Source of the DNA: Terana coerulea | Lineage: Eukaryota; Basidiomycota; Agaricomycetes; Polyporales; Phanerochaetaceae | Length of the DNA stretch: 64,000 nucleotides | Reading direction: 5' to 3' | Assembly (NCBI GenBank): GCA_024811115.1 | Contig: JAKOGH010000024.1 | Span: forward strand, 1-64,000 | The notes under the pieces: generated by a model | Database searches by the model: none | Seen by the model: the letters and a program-made list of their open reading frames with translations, nothing else | Told to the model about the DNA's origin: nothing | Part shown: in pieces, positions 10,277 through 20,928 of the stretch | Layout of the letters: every line of letters starts with the position of its first letter | How positions within the stretch are numbered: the stretch's first letter is position 1 | Made by a program: the position numbers and the translations under genes

Positions 10277-11070
10277 GATGGTTGTATAAGACGCGAAAGG
10301 AAGAGTGGTAGTCACGAAGTGAAGGAGATGCGGATATATGTGGATGAAGGGCTGCAAGCGATGAGCGAAAGGTGAAGCATAGCGGGGATTAGAGTGTACT
10401 CACCACCGGTGCCGATGGCTTTGAACGAGGAGAAAGGGCTGCCTGAGCTGGGGTTGTAGAAAGTACTCCACCCAGTATTTAAGCAGCCTACGCGGGAGCG
10501 ACCTGTGCTGCTGACATCTCGTCTTGTTGAGAAACTGCACTGGTGCTGCAACATATCAGGATATCATCGCATGAATCTCCATGTATGATCACGGCGTAGG
10601 GATGGTTTTCTCACCATTCAGAAGACCCCAACACCACATCTTGTTAACCAGAATCAAAATATAGATTGGGCGAAGGAAGGGTCACAGCCGATACGGCCAG
10701 AACTAGGATCAATCGCTGCGCGAGCCAGACCACCGCACTCTGTGCAGAACGATCTGCTGGTCAATGTCGCAATCACGTTTGAAGTTGTCGAATCACTGAC
10801 AACTTTCTGCCTGTTGACGAAAGCTGCTGTTGCCCACAGCTTTGGGTAGAGCGTCAGCCAAGTAGGTCACGACATGGGCTGTGTAACATACCGGAAGAGG
10901 CGTGCTGGTCATGTGCATGAACGCATGAGCTCGTTGGTCACGCGTCACGACTTGCTTGCTGCCCGTTACAGCGCGTGATACGTGACCGTCACGGCATTTT
11001 GTGGCGTTTCCCTGTCGACGTTATTTGACTCGGTCAACTCGGCCACCTCTTCGCTTTACTACTCTCCAAA
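10277..11070. other. Intergenic between divergent genes at 10276 and 11071
   Basis: No gene recognised. The minus strand has TTAAATAC near 10480 as a possible core promoter of the repeat-protein gene, and ggtgagtaca at about 10400 could be a donor of a 5'UTR intron. The remainder shows nothing. Confidence 0.4.
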
Positions 11071-12799
11071 ATGCCCGTCGCCTGGGACCCTTCTCAGGAG
11101 CGCGCGCAATGCATATCTCGATTGCAAGACGGGCTTTCGCAGTTTGAGGAAGCCCGCGCTGCTGTGCGATGTCTCCGACTGGAAAGGCTTTTCTCGACGT
11201 TCTCCGCGCTGGACCCTGACCTTTCGCACGTCTTCCTGAAGATGTACGCCATCGACGACCGCTCCGACTTTGCACTGGGTCAGGAGTTGGACTCGTGTAT
11301 CGCAAGATTGAAGGGGTACAAGAAGCGGACTACTGAAGAGTTTGATCGGCTGGACGACATACTGAGAAAGGTCCTGGGATCGTTGAACAGCAACCTTGAC
11401 ACGATTTGGCAGGCCGTAGAAAACCTACAGAGAGTAGACCGAGAAGAGGAACACTGGGGCGATGCAGCTAGAAGCCGACTGAGAGAGGGAGCCATGAAAA
11501 AGGAGTTGAAGGCAGTGAAAGCAGAGTTGAACACGGCAAAACGAGCAGCGGTCGACGAGAGGGACAAGCGGCGTACTGCTGAGAAAATATTTTATCAAGA
11601 AAGGGATGCGCGTGTGCACGCTGACGATCAGGCCGCAGCTGCTGAAGAAGGTCGTCGAGACGCGGAGGCATGTGCAGCGACATACCAGAAAGCACAGAAG
11701 AACTTGCAACAGCGGCTCGACCAGGTTCAGGCGCGCTGTGAGGCCGCCGAGCGGCGAGCAAGCGAGGCAGAACGAATCCTCGACGCACTGAGATCTCGCG
11801 CATATCGAGAGCGCCAGCAGCGTACGCAAGGTGCCCCGCCATCTGGATGCGAGCCTAAACCCTTCCGATTCGCACCCCGCAATCCACCACCATCTTCTTT
11901 CAGCTCATCCTTCCGCGAGTCAACCCATGAGCGGCATGACGAATCGTCGGGAAAGCGTACACGCTTCGCTACAGGGACTCGGGGCCTCAGCGATACGGAA
12001 TCCGACTCTGATTCAGATCAGGAGCACCGTCGACAGCGAGAGGCAGATGAGAAGCGTCGAAAAGCAGAAGCCGATCGGTCCGCAGAGGAGGCTCGCCGAA
12101 ACCAGCAGAGGAACGCGTCCGCAAAGAGGCTGAAGAGAAGCAACGAGCTGAGAAGCAAGCACGAGAGCGAAGGGAAGCCGAGAAGCGCAAAGCAGAAGAG
12201 AAGGCCAAACAAGAACGGGAGCGGAGGGAGTCCGAGAGGCGCAGAGCGGAAGAGGAAGCCAGAAAGAGAGCTGAGGAGAGAAGAGAGCTGATCATGAGGA
12301 GAAGGGAGCTGAGGAGGACAAGTGGGCTGGGGAGGAAGCAGGGCACCAGGAAGCCGAGAGGCGTCGTCAAGAGGCAGACAAGGCCCAACGAGCTCACGCA
12401 GAGGTCCAGAAGCTGAGGCCCGAGTTGAGGGAGTTGAAGGAGCAGCACGCCGCGGAGCTTCGCGCGTACGTGGAAAAGGGAACGTGGCGTGCCTACGAAG
12501 CGGTCTGGACCGTACTGGGTACTGGACAATTGCCGTTCTCCGCTATTCCATGGCCTTTGACTGAGGCACCCAAGGTCCCTGAGGATATCCCACTCTCCGG
12601 GATCAGGCAGTTCCTCTTCAGCGATGTGAATGCGACCGGGCAGACCAAGCGGGAGAAGGTCAAGAAGGCGCTCCTACGCTGGCATCCAGACAAGTTTAGC
12701 TCGAAGCTTGACCGGGTCTGCGAAGCAGAGAAGGAGATGGTGGAGAAGGCAGTCAAGCTAATCGCTGGACACTTGAACGACCTGATGCGAGAGGAATAG
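11071..12799 (+). CDS. Coiled-coil protein with C-terminal J-domain-like HPDKF motif (NFKBIL1-like), two frame breaks
   Basis: An ATG at 11071 opens about 345 residues in one frame: an N-terminal helical domain (1-140), a long Glu/Lys/Arg/Ala coiled coil (about 140-245), then an Ser/Pro-rich acidic stretch (SDTESDSDSDQ). The heptad-rich coil continues in a second frame from about 12,100 and in a third from about 12,285. The last frame ends (12799) with KKALLRWHPDKF, the second half of a J-like domain found at the C-terminus of NFKBIL1-type proteins. Neither jump has a credible intron; each fits loss of one base in a purine-rich tract. The gene is therefore either a recent pseudogene or a sequence-error case. 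It reads about 575 aa in all. Role unknown. Confidence 0.65.
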
Positions 12800-13233
12800 G
12801 TTAGTCATATTCAACACCTGCTCATAACGCAAGACTCATCCTGTGTAGTGATTTGGCCAAGACTGGAACCGCATAAACACGGCTCCTTGCATCGCTGGTG
12901 CCATTCAACTGGCACTTTGTCAGGTCCAGAAGTCGGTCGTCACTGATTCTTGGCTGGCCCAACCCGGTATGAAAGTGGCGGTGTAGCTTATGTGTCATTT
13001 TATGAAGAAATTACTGTTAACTTCGAGACTGAGCTGGACTACGGGAAGGAGGAGATGATCGATGATGGAGGTAAGAAGAGTTACTGGGACTCACGCATTC
13101 AAACTCCGCAGCTCGCGCGCTAAGGGAGGCACGCGACTGCGACGCGTCTTCTTCCTCTCCTCGACCGCCACCACGCTCAGCCTCACAGCAGCTCGCAGCG
13201 AATTGTAGAACTCTACCTAACTTGCTTGGAAAA
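12800..13233. other. Intergenic, nothing recognised
   Basis: Contains the terminator side of the coiled-coil gene and the promoter side of the next gene. No repeat, RNA or ORF with convincing content was seen. Confidence 0.4.
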
Positions 13234-14295
13234 ATGACCGGCATAGACATGATATCTGACTTTGCCGCCCTCGACGAACTAATCCAAGTCATCTACCAAG
13301 GCTCACATAAATTCGTCGTTATCTCAAGTGTTACCGACAATGCATGGACTGTTCATCTCACCCTGACGTACTCTGAAGGGCGATGGTGGTCGGGAAAGTG
13401 GACGGATAAGGATGTTTTGGAATTTATTGTCAGTTGCACGTTGAATCCGCGCCTTACACCAACTAAACGCGATCGCGGACTCGATGCAGGGAACCAAAAC
13501 GTCATCGAAGCTCGCCGAGCAGTTCGCCGAACGCCTTGCAGAGACCATACAGAACGGGGAACTGCATGTTGGGAACTGGAGTATCGAGGCGGGTGCTGAA
13601 ATCAACGTACGTCTATGCGTCTCGCTCTTCTATGTAAATGTCTGGCTGATGCTTGGGTGGTGAGGCTGCATAGCTCACAGTGGGACCTACAGCAAAGAAG
13701 CCCGTGCGCATAGCGCTGCACGAAATGAGCGCAGTGGGAGCAGCTAAGTATGCCACCTCGACGTTCGCGTCGATTGCCACCTACGCCCAGGACCGCAAAT
13801 GTCGTCTGTATCCTTCGCCGTACGAGTCCGTCGCAGCGAGTTCCAGCAAGCCAGCAGCATCGACGCTAGACTCGACAACGGTAGCTGGTCGGTTGGCGAA
13901 CTCTCAGAGCTTCTCAAGCCTGCAATGCTGACGAGGATCCGCAGAGAGCTCGAGCAGGAAGAGCTCTGATTCGCTAAAAGAGAAGAAGGTCAAGCCACTC
14001 GTAGCGGAACAAACCGTAGCAGAGCTGGTCGCGCTTGACCGGGTCAAGGAGCTTGAGGCCCAGCTTGCGAAAGAGAAGCGTAAAGCGCCTCCCGACGAAC
14101 CTGCTCGTGGAGATAACGACCTGCTCAAATCCAGAGCGAGTGGGTGCGGCTCTCATGGTGTATTCTACCAGTACTAAGCTTACTATAGAGAATGCCGCGA
14201 GCTCGACGCGCACGGTCAAGGGCGCGTCGTTGGCCAATCCGAATAAGAAAGCTCGCAAGTATCAGGCGCTGCAGTTTGAGGACGACGATGAGTAG
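13234..14295 (+). CDS. XRCC4-superfamily (PAXX-like) non-homologous end-joining factor
   Basis: Model: 13234-13428, 13490-13606, 13674-13887, 13945-14139, 14189-14295, giving 275 aa with all phases closing; the last intron has a tactaag branch point. Residues 1-140 form a beta-rich head: VVISSVTDNAWTVHLTLTYS, then WTDKDVLEFI, then NWSIEAGAEINLTVGP and a helix ending SIATYAQ. A Ser-rich linker, a short coil (VKELEAQLAKEKRK) and a basic-then-acidic tail SLANPNKKARKYQ...FEDDDE follow. This layout resembles PAXX and its XRCC4/XLF relatives. In PAXX, a C-terminal peptide with an S-L-x-N-P element and acidic end binds Ku. Assignment rests on layout and tail, not on a search. The third intron (donor gtcggt) is the least certain. 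Confidence 0.6.
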
Positions 14296-14600
14296 TCTCG
14301 TCCACAAGCGATACAATGTTTGGCTATGTACGTGTCGTGCTCGTATATTGCCTTTAATAATGTACGATACTATACTGTTGAATGTACAGGAGCATTATCT
14401 CGATCGCCTTTCGCCCCCAAAGGATTGTTAGTAATCATGGCGGAGCAGAGATTCCTCGTCTTCTAGGAACAGGACGTCGATGCGCTCGGTGCCTTCAACT
14501 TTCTCTCCGCTGTGGTGAAGAAGTAAAAGCTCGGTACCTGCGGACGATTACCAGGGAATGCCTACCTAGCCTCTGCCATGATCACTTTCCGCTTGCTCGG
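14296..14600. other. Intergenic, nothing recognised
   Basis: Downstream flank of the PAXX-like gene. No feature seen. Confidence 0.35.
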
Positions 14601-14639
14601 ATACCTGAACAACAGCGTGTATGTACTCCATGCGCGTCG

Positions 14640-14884
14640 CCATCGTCGGCTACCCTTCAGCAAGTGAACCACCTCGTCTGCTTGCCCGAAGTCTCAAATA
14701 CACTCACTTGGAATTCTGTGATGTGCGCCGGACCGACTTCGCACCCCTCACACCTGCCCTCCGCCGCGTTCCGCCGCTTCTGCAGCCCAACCAGCGTCTC
14801 CTAGAGCTGCTCGCGGTCGACCGTCTGCCCCCAACGAATTCGTGCGCTTCAGGCATGAGACCGGTCATGTATCATGCACCATAA
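14640..14884 (-). pseudogene. Relict fragment of an NTF2-like gene (relative of 60649-61227)
   Basis: The minus strand near 14,760-14,850 reads QTVDREQL, then a TAG stop, then ETLVGLQKR. This aligns with KEVDREQLKQALRALQKRW of the intact gene at the right end of the window. At DNA level ctagagctgctcgcggtcgacc here and cttgagctgctcgcggtcgacc there are nearly identical. The similarity spans roughly 150 bases and fades on both sides. An in-frame stop and the lack of the rest of the gene make it a dead partial copy. Confidence 0.6.
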
Positions 14885-15487
14885 CCCCTGGATGAATGCA
14901 ATCAAGCTTGCTCTCTTTCCTCCTATTCGCTATGACTGTGGACACAGGGCCAATATTAATATTTGCTTTGTTCGCATTGGACTTTGAACTCCTAGGCTAG
15001 GGTTACATGACGTGTGATGGAAGCGCTGAGAAGAAACCGTCGCTCAGAGTCTGACTTTGCTTTGAGTCTTTAGCAGTTTTTCAAGGACCAATATCTCGAG
15101 CCAGTGCGTAAGACGTGGCATGCGAAATTTTGAGGCCACTGGAGGGTGAAAGTAATTCAAAAAGATTCATAGAGTAAAGATTCAGAAACTCCCGTTGCGA
15201 GCGGTGAACAGTTCGCCTGCGCCACAATCCTCACAGCTTGATATCAGATCCGGATCCCGGCTTACCATTTCAACCTTCGCTCCATCGTGCCCGTTTTCTG
15301 CGAACTTTCCATGCTGCAGGTAGCGAGCGATGACGCCCCCTTCCGTTGTCCTGGCTCCTGAGCACAACCCGCTCCAAAAGTGGCACCGCCCGCCGCACCC
15401 CCAAGGCGTTTTGTCGACCTGCGCTCAACCCTTTTCTCTCCCCATCCTTGTCGGTCTCCCACCTCGTTGAACACTAAGTGAACAGCA
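14885..15487. other. Intergenic, nothing recognised
   Basis: AT-richer stretch up to the Smr gene. No convincing ORF, repeat or RNA seen. Confidence 0.35.
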
Positions 15488-16728
15488 TGGGCTTCCTCGA
15501 CTCCCCTGCGCAGGGGGCTATTATATGTCTTGTGTGGGCCTAGTGCACCGACGCCGCCTGACGCCTCGTCGCAGGACGTCTATGTCCCGCCAACCGTCCC
15601 ACACAAGCCTCAGCAGCAGCAGCAGACCCATGAGCGGCCGCCGGTGAGCACACCGCCGAGCTATCATTCGCGACCATCGGATAGGCCGCATCCGGGTACT
15701 CAGCAGCACCAGCACCAGCAGCAGCAGGGACAGTGGCAGCAAGGGCAGCCGCACCAGCAGCATGCAGAACACAAGCCGCACCATGCACACAGCCCGAGTC
15801 CTCCGCGCGTCGTACGTCTTTTCTGCATCTATGCGCGACGCTTCTGGGGTTGAAGGTTCTCCAGGACCAGAACCAGGTGAACCAGCAGAACGAGCACTAC
15901 ACGTCGCTCAGGGCGCGTGCGAACGAGGAGGGCGACGCGATGGCCAAAGCATTCGAAGAGAGCCACCAAGCGTACGCCGCCGGCGACGGGGCGCGGGCGA
16001 AGGAGCTGTCGAACCAGGGCAAGCAGCACAAGGCAGAGATGGAGCGGCTGAACGCGCAGGCGAGCGACTGGATATACATCGGTGCGTCTCAACCCCTCTC
16101 GTGGACTCGCATCTCAAGCTGACGGCGCGCGCGGTGCAGAGAACAACAAGGTGCGTTGGTTGCTATTGGGCGTGTGCGTGCGCGGCGGAGGCGTGCTGAT
16201 GGCGCGGGCTTCCTGCAGGACAGCAAGCCCGGCGAAGTCGACCTGCACGGGCTGTACGTGAAAGAAGCCATCGCACACACTGACCGCGCGATCAATGAGG
16301 CGAAGGCGCGGGGAGACTCTGAGATTCATGTCATCGTCGGTGCGTCTCATTCTCCACACCGCATATAAGCCTATGTCCGGCGAAGTCTGACAATATGAAC
16401 TGGTCCCATCAGGCAAGGGCCTGCATTCCCGCAACGGCGCGGCGAAGATCAAGCCTGCAATTGAAGAACTCATGCAGAAGTGCGTCTTCTTCATTCGCGA
16501 TTTCCGTGCTTCTCTAATTTCCTCGTTCGCTCGTGCACCAGGCATCAGCTCGTGGCAGAACTGGACCCGCAAAACGCTGGTGTGCTCATCGTCGAGCCTC
16601 GACGGGCGCAACAAGGGCACCGGGCAGGTCGTGCAACCCGACGACCTCGCACGAGGGATCCAGAACGACGACGACCGCTGTGTTATTATGTGAAACATGT
16701 CCGAGAAGACGAGACTCGGTATCTCTAA
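15488..16728 (+). CDS. DUF1771-Smr domain protein (predicted nucleic-acid endonuclease family)
   Basis: Exons, approximate at the 5' end: 15488-15532, 15575-15811, 15856-16081, 16140-16150, 16219-16339, 16413-16479, 16542 to the end. Order: a Gln/His/Pro-rich disordered N-terminus, a DUF1771 helical region (LRARANEEGDAMAKAFEESH ... AKELSNQGKQHKAEMERLNA), then the Smr core with VDLHGLYVKEAI and the GKGLHSRNGAAKIKPAIEEL nucleotide-binding loop. Smr domains act on DNA or RNA, in eukaryotes often in ribosome-linked mRNA cleavage. The fourth exon is an 11-base microexon that supplies ENNK. Near 16,597 a doubled C appears to shift the frame: the alternative frame gives a family-like tail, LDGRNKGTGQ, ending at 16693. 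Confidence 0.85.
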
Positions 16729-18092
16729 TGACCTCACGAAACGGACACGAAGTAATATTGTATTCATTGGGTATAAATACGCCCAGGTTTCTGTATGTCA
16801 CACTGCTGTGCCTTACTTTTATTTTGTATCTGCAGGCTTTGTTCTGCTTTGTTGCTGATAGTTATTCTCTCTGAGAACACGGCTTTCGCGCTCACATCCC
16901 ACTGTTGCAGTACGCACGTCTGTTTAACTTTACACTTCATCAACTTCCTTTCCCAAATGATTCAGTTTGGCATCCGACTTGTGCGTTCCGGGTCCATCTT
17001 GCGGCAACATTGCGTTGAACGTTGGCTGCATGCGTCATTTCACCCGATTAATGCTCCATGACTTACAGGCGATAGGACACAACTCGGCGGGCATAAGGCT
17101 ACCCTTGGTGCGGTGGGTTTACTCCTGCGTAGGCTCTTGCACATGTGGATTGACGGTTCGCTCTCACTGCGCATACTGTGGCGACGCTTTGCAGAAGTTT
17201 CGGGGTGCTTATCTCGACTTTCAGGCACATAGTGAAAGGGGCTGCGATCATGCTACGCTCTCTGTGCCTTGTGCTTTACTTGTGCTAGCCTGAAACCTAC
17301 TTGCGGGGTGAGATTAATGATCGGGTCGAGTCCGTTGGACGCACCTCCTCAACGAGCTACGTATATTTTCTTCGATACGGCCTAGACCTAGACCTTGTAA
17401 ATTAATGAGTGTATTCGCCGCCTCAGACTCAGAGCACGTTCAGCTCGAGTCTTCGGTGGTCATTACACGTGTAGATGACGGTGGGTTCGCCAATTGTATG
17501 CCCCGTACAATTTTCAGGACGTCTGATATTCTCGAATGGCAAGTCTCCAACAAGCGTACGTCCCGCATCACGGCAGACGGCCCTCGGTGCGCAGGAAGAT
17601 ACGCACCGCGTAGTGCCGACTGCATTAGGCGCAGCACGAGACGTGCCATGACGCGATGCCGTGGTCCGGTCGCCCCACGGCTGGGCCTGCGCAGGTGCGA
17701 CCGCCCGCTGCGGTCTGCGGGGCCGACGACGCTGAGACTGGCACCGGCGGGGTGCTCAGCGATGGAGGCAGCGAGCAGATTGTGTTGGAAAATGGGAAAT
17801 GACAGGAAAATAATTCAGGGGCGTGCTCGCCGTCCAGAGCACCGAGCACCGTCATGGGCTGTGACCATCTTTGTGACCGGGCTAAAGAATGTTCGTGGAC
17901 GGTGGCACAGTCGAGAGCGGAGCTGGATGGCGCGTCACGGGGAAGGTCGTGACGTCACGCGTCAACCGGCATGCCTCTTAAGCCTGCCCGCGGAGCCGCA
18001 CTTTCCCATCGCCTCCTCCTTCCCCCCACTCGACCTCGTCGTGCGCAACCCCTTACTCGGCGCCGAATATCCCCTCTACACCGTTTGCAACG
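16729..18092. other. Long intergenic/upstream region
   Basis: A 260-codon open frame at 17405-18187 crosses the start and first intron of the next gene in a different frame and has no recognisable domain, so I do not call it. One CRE-like palindrome (17950-17957) is noted separately. Nothing else seen. Confidence 0.5.
17950..17957. promoter_or_regulatory. CRE/ATF-type palindrome TGACGTCA
   Basis: A perfect 8 bp cAMP-response-type site, in fact a 12 bp palindrome cgtgacgtcacg, lies 136 bases upstream of the 18093 start codon. bZIP factors of the ATF/CREB class bind this sequence in fungi. Regulation of the gene by such a factor is only inferred. Confidence 0.5.
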
Positions 18093-19081
18093 ATGGGCTA
18101 CTCTTGGAAGGATGGCATCTTACTCAAGGTACGTATGATGTTTCGTGGCGATATCCGGAGACTAATCCTAGGACTACAGATCGTTAACGTTATAGTCTAT
18201 TTCTTGTTCTTGGGCTCCAACATCTACAGCGTTGCTGGCCCAAGCGACATCTACTACACCGGAAAGGAGACGTACATCACCCCCGCACCATGGGCATTCC
18301 TCATCTGGTGCGTCTATGCGTGCACATGGCGCAATTCAATGGTCTGACACGCCTGTAGGTCTGCCGTCCACCTTCTGCTCCTTGGAACGATCATCTACCA
18401 GTTCACTGAGAACGGACACCGCACCGTCATTGAGGGCATTTCATGGAGGTTCCCTCTGCTCGCCGTCCTCAACGCCGTCTACATCAACCTCTGGTCGACG
18501 CATCATTACATCGTCGGTACGTCATCATATCTTATGCAAAGATAAAGCTTGTTTTCTGACTTTCTCTTCCGCAGCATTCATCTTCTCGCTCTTGGTCTCC
18601 TCCACCGTGACTCACATCTACTACATCGTCAAGAAGTATCACGAGCCCTCCAGCATCGCCGACGAGGTCTTCGTGCACCTTCCCTTCTCTCTCTACCACG
18701 GCTGGACCACCGTCCTCGTCGTGCTCTCCGCCTTCACCGCGTTTGGCGTCAACGCGCTGCACCACAACGACGGCATCTGGACCAAGGTCTTCGTCTTCCT
18801 CGCGTTCTTCTTCCTCGAGTCCACCGCCGCGACCTACGCCTTTCTCCTCGCCTGAGGGTGACCTCCCCGCAAGCCTGGCCATCACATGGTACCTCTGGGC
18901 CGTCTTCGCGCACCAGAGCAAGTACCGCAGCGGCTTCGTCCACTGGTCCGCGCTCGCCTTCGCCATCCTGTCCCTCGTCTGGGTCGGCAAGGCGCTCTTT
19001 GCTCTCGTTGTCAAGTTCCGCCGCGGCGGTCAGGGTATTTCCCTCGACGAGGAGCGTGCGCCCCTCGTTGGCGGAAACTAA
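18093..19081 (+). CDS. Polytopic membrane protein, TspO/MBR-like
   Basis: Exons 18093-18128, 18180-18307, 18359-18516, 18575-19081; about 265 aa. Seven or so hydrophobic helices are visible. The stretch [20 protein letters not shown] has the Pro-Ala-Trp-Ala-Phe-x-Ile-Trp motif of TspO/MBR (tryptophan-rich sensory protein) relatives, and the following [19 protein letters not shown] helix is strongly conserved in fungal versions as far as I can judge. The tail after the last helix is cytosolic (SLDEERAPL). At about 18,844 the frame breaks: gcctttctcctcg has one T too many for the otherwise continuous helix, and reading resumes in the next frame to 19081. Without correction the protein would stop at 18855. 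Family call is tentative. Confidence 0.75.
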
Positions 19082-20928
19082 ACGTTTCCACGAATGACCT
19101 CTGCGCGCTCGAGGTGCGAGGATGCGGGGAAGGTATCCTTTCTGTTCCGCCATGAAACACCCGCAGCGTGAAAGCTCTCGATACATGCAGCAGGCACGCG
19201 TACCACGCACGCTCACGAAAACGCGCAAACACGAACGAACGAACGAGTCACTCCTGTTTTCACTTCATGCACAACTGTTTTTTTGTTGTACTTGTAACTT
19301 CCTTTCTCTTGCTGGATAGCGTTACCCCACGTTTGCAACGAACTCTCGTAGTACTGTTCCGCATCTAGCTCAATTGTATAGTAACTCTATCACTCCGCAA
19401 CCGTTCTTGTTACACCAACTTGGGATCAGCAGTGAGGCTTCTTGGACTTCCTATTGACGGGGCTCTCGAAGACTGAGGTGTACATGTCAAGGCACGCGCT
19501 TGGATAATCATACCTCCTGAACGTTTTCTAACTTCTCTTCGTTTCTGTGCAAGAAGTGAGGCGGGAACTAACCATAGTTGGGCATGCATCGACACTGATC
19601 CGTAGATCTTTCAACTTTGTGAGATGCGTCCGGCGGGGCGCTCGGCGATACACGCTTGCCTGCCCGCGCCTACTTGGTAACCATCTTTTGATTGTCTCGC
19701 GCATTTCTCCGATCGTTTTTTCTTTCCAGATTCCGTGGAGTGCGAGTTAGGATCCAGGCCGTGAAGAGGTGAGGCGTAGGAGGAGGAATAGATATGGTAT
19801 AGAGCGAGGTTAGTGCACTTGCTACATACCTCTGAAATTCCTAGATGCTCCGAACCGGAAGCAGTGATTTGATTGAAACTGTCTTGCAAGTTGCTGGATG
19901 GCTGGCGAGGCGACAGACATTCAGTAATTTATGCATTTGCACAGGGAACGTCGCTGAGGCTTTGGTGGTCAAGGAATGATCAGCAGATTCGACACGACGC
20001 TTAGACTGATCCTACGGTTGTCTTACCAGCCTGGCTTTGGCCGGGCTTCGACTGACGACAGTTGGTGATGCTCAACGTCCATCAGACCGAATCCACTGCA
20101 CCAGGCGACACCCTCCTCCAGTTTCCTGGACGCTTACGGCGGTAACCAGACCGGCATGCATGTACACCTGCCAGGCTGCGCCCCGTACTCCCATCACCAG
20201 TACTTCCTCACATCAATCGCAAACGTTGCTTTGGCTGATCACTCGAGCGCTAATATCAGGAGGGAAAGCCAGGGAACGTTAGGCCAAGGCACCCGCAGAG
20301 CCTCTGAGCTGCCCCATGGGCTGCAGTATTTATCGCGGGGCACCGGCACAAGATATCTCTCCAAGGCACCGCACACGGATACAGTACAAAGATGTGGAAG
20401 GCGGATGCATCACATTTCTGGCCCCTATGCGGCCGTGCATCGCATGGTGCGGGCTCGGTGAGGGGCCCGTTGTGTTTAAAGCCATGCCCGGGCGTGCGTT
20501 TGATGAGAGCCCCGTCGTCCACCGTCTTGCGCTCGCAGGTGAGTCTCATTCAATAATGGCCCAGATGCCTGCCCGCCTTCGCTGTGCCGCCCCGGATTTG
20601 CGATCAATCGTGGGGGCGACAGCCTGACAGGCCGTGTGCCACAAAGCACTGGGCTGTACAGGTGCCGCCGGCGTGAGGGCTGCCAGGCGTGTCGCGACGC
20701 TGTCGCAGTCGCGGTGCTCCCGCGGACGTTCCCTGTCCATCATCCGTCAGGTGCTCGCTGCCAGACGGCATGGCCCCACGGTGCCAAGCACGGCGCACCG
20801 CTTTCCTGCTCACACGACTGCAGTATTTCTGCCTGCGACCCCGGGGCGGCGTGCGAACCACTGGCATGCGGGACGTGTCTGCGCTGGCACTGACCCCCCG
20901 CTCGTTCGCCGTTCTCTGCAGCTTCCGG
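19082..20928. other. 1.8 kb intergenic, nothing recognised
   Basis: Includes a short (acga)n run near 19,228-19,246 and a GC-rich block at 20.3-20.9 kb with overlapping open frames on both strands. None shows a domain, credible splice pattern or biased composition. No RNA gene seen. Confidence 0.5.

Noticed and set aside
14621..14884. Plus-strand frame with RLLELLAVD
   Set aside because: The same text is the reverse-strand shadow of the NTF2-like gene at 60.9 kb, so the real signal is the minus-strand relict.
15600..15760. CAG-rich stretch as a disease-type triplet repeat or mobile element
   Set aside because: It simply encodes the Gln-rich disordered N-terminus of the Smr protein.
16114..16767. 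217-codon minus-strand open frame
   Set aside because: Antisense of the Smr exons, with no motif of its own.
17405..18187. 260-codon plus-strand open frame
   Set aside because: It overlaps the start codon and first intron of the TspO/MBR-like gene in another frame, has basic low-complexity composition and no domain.
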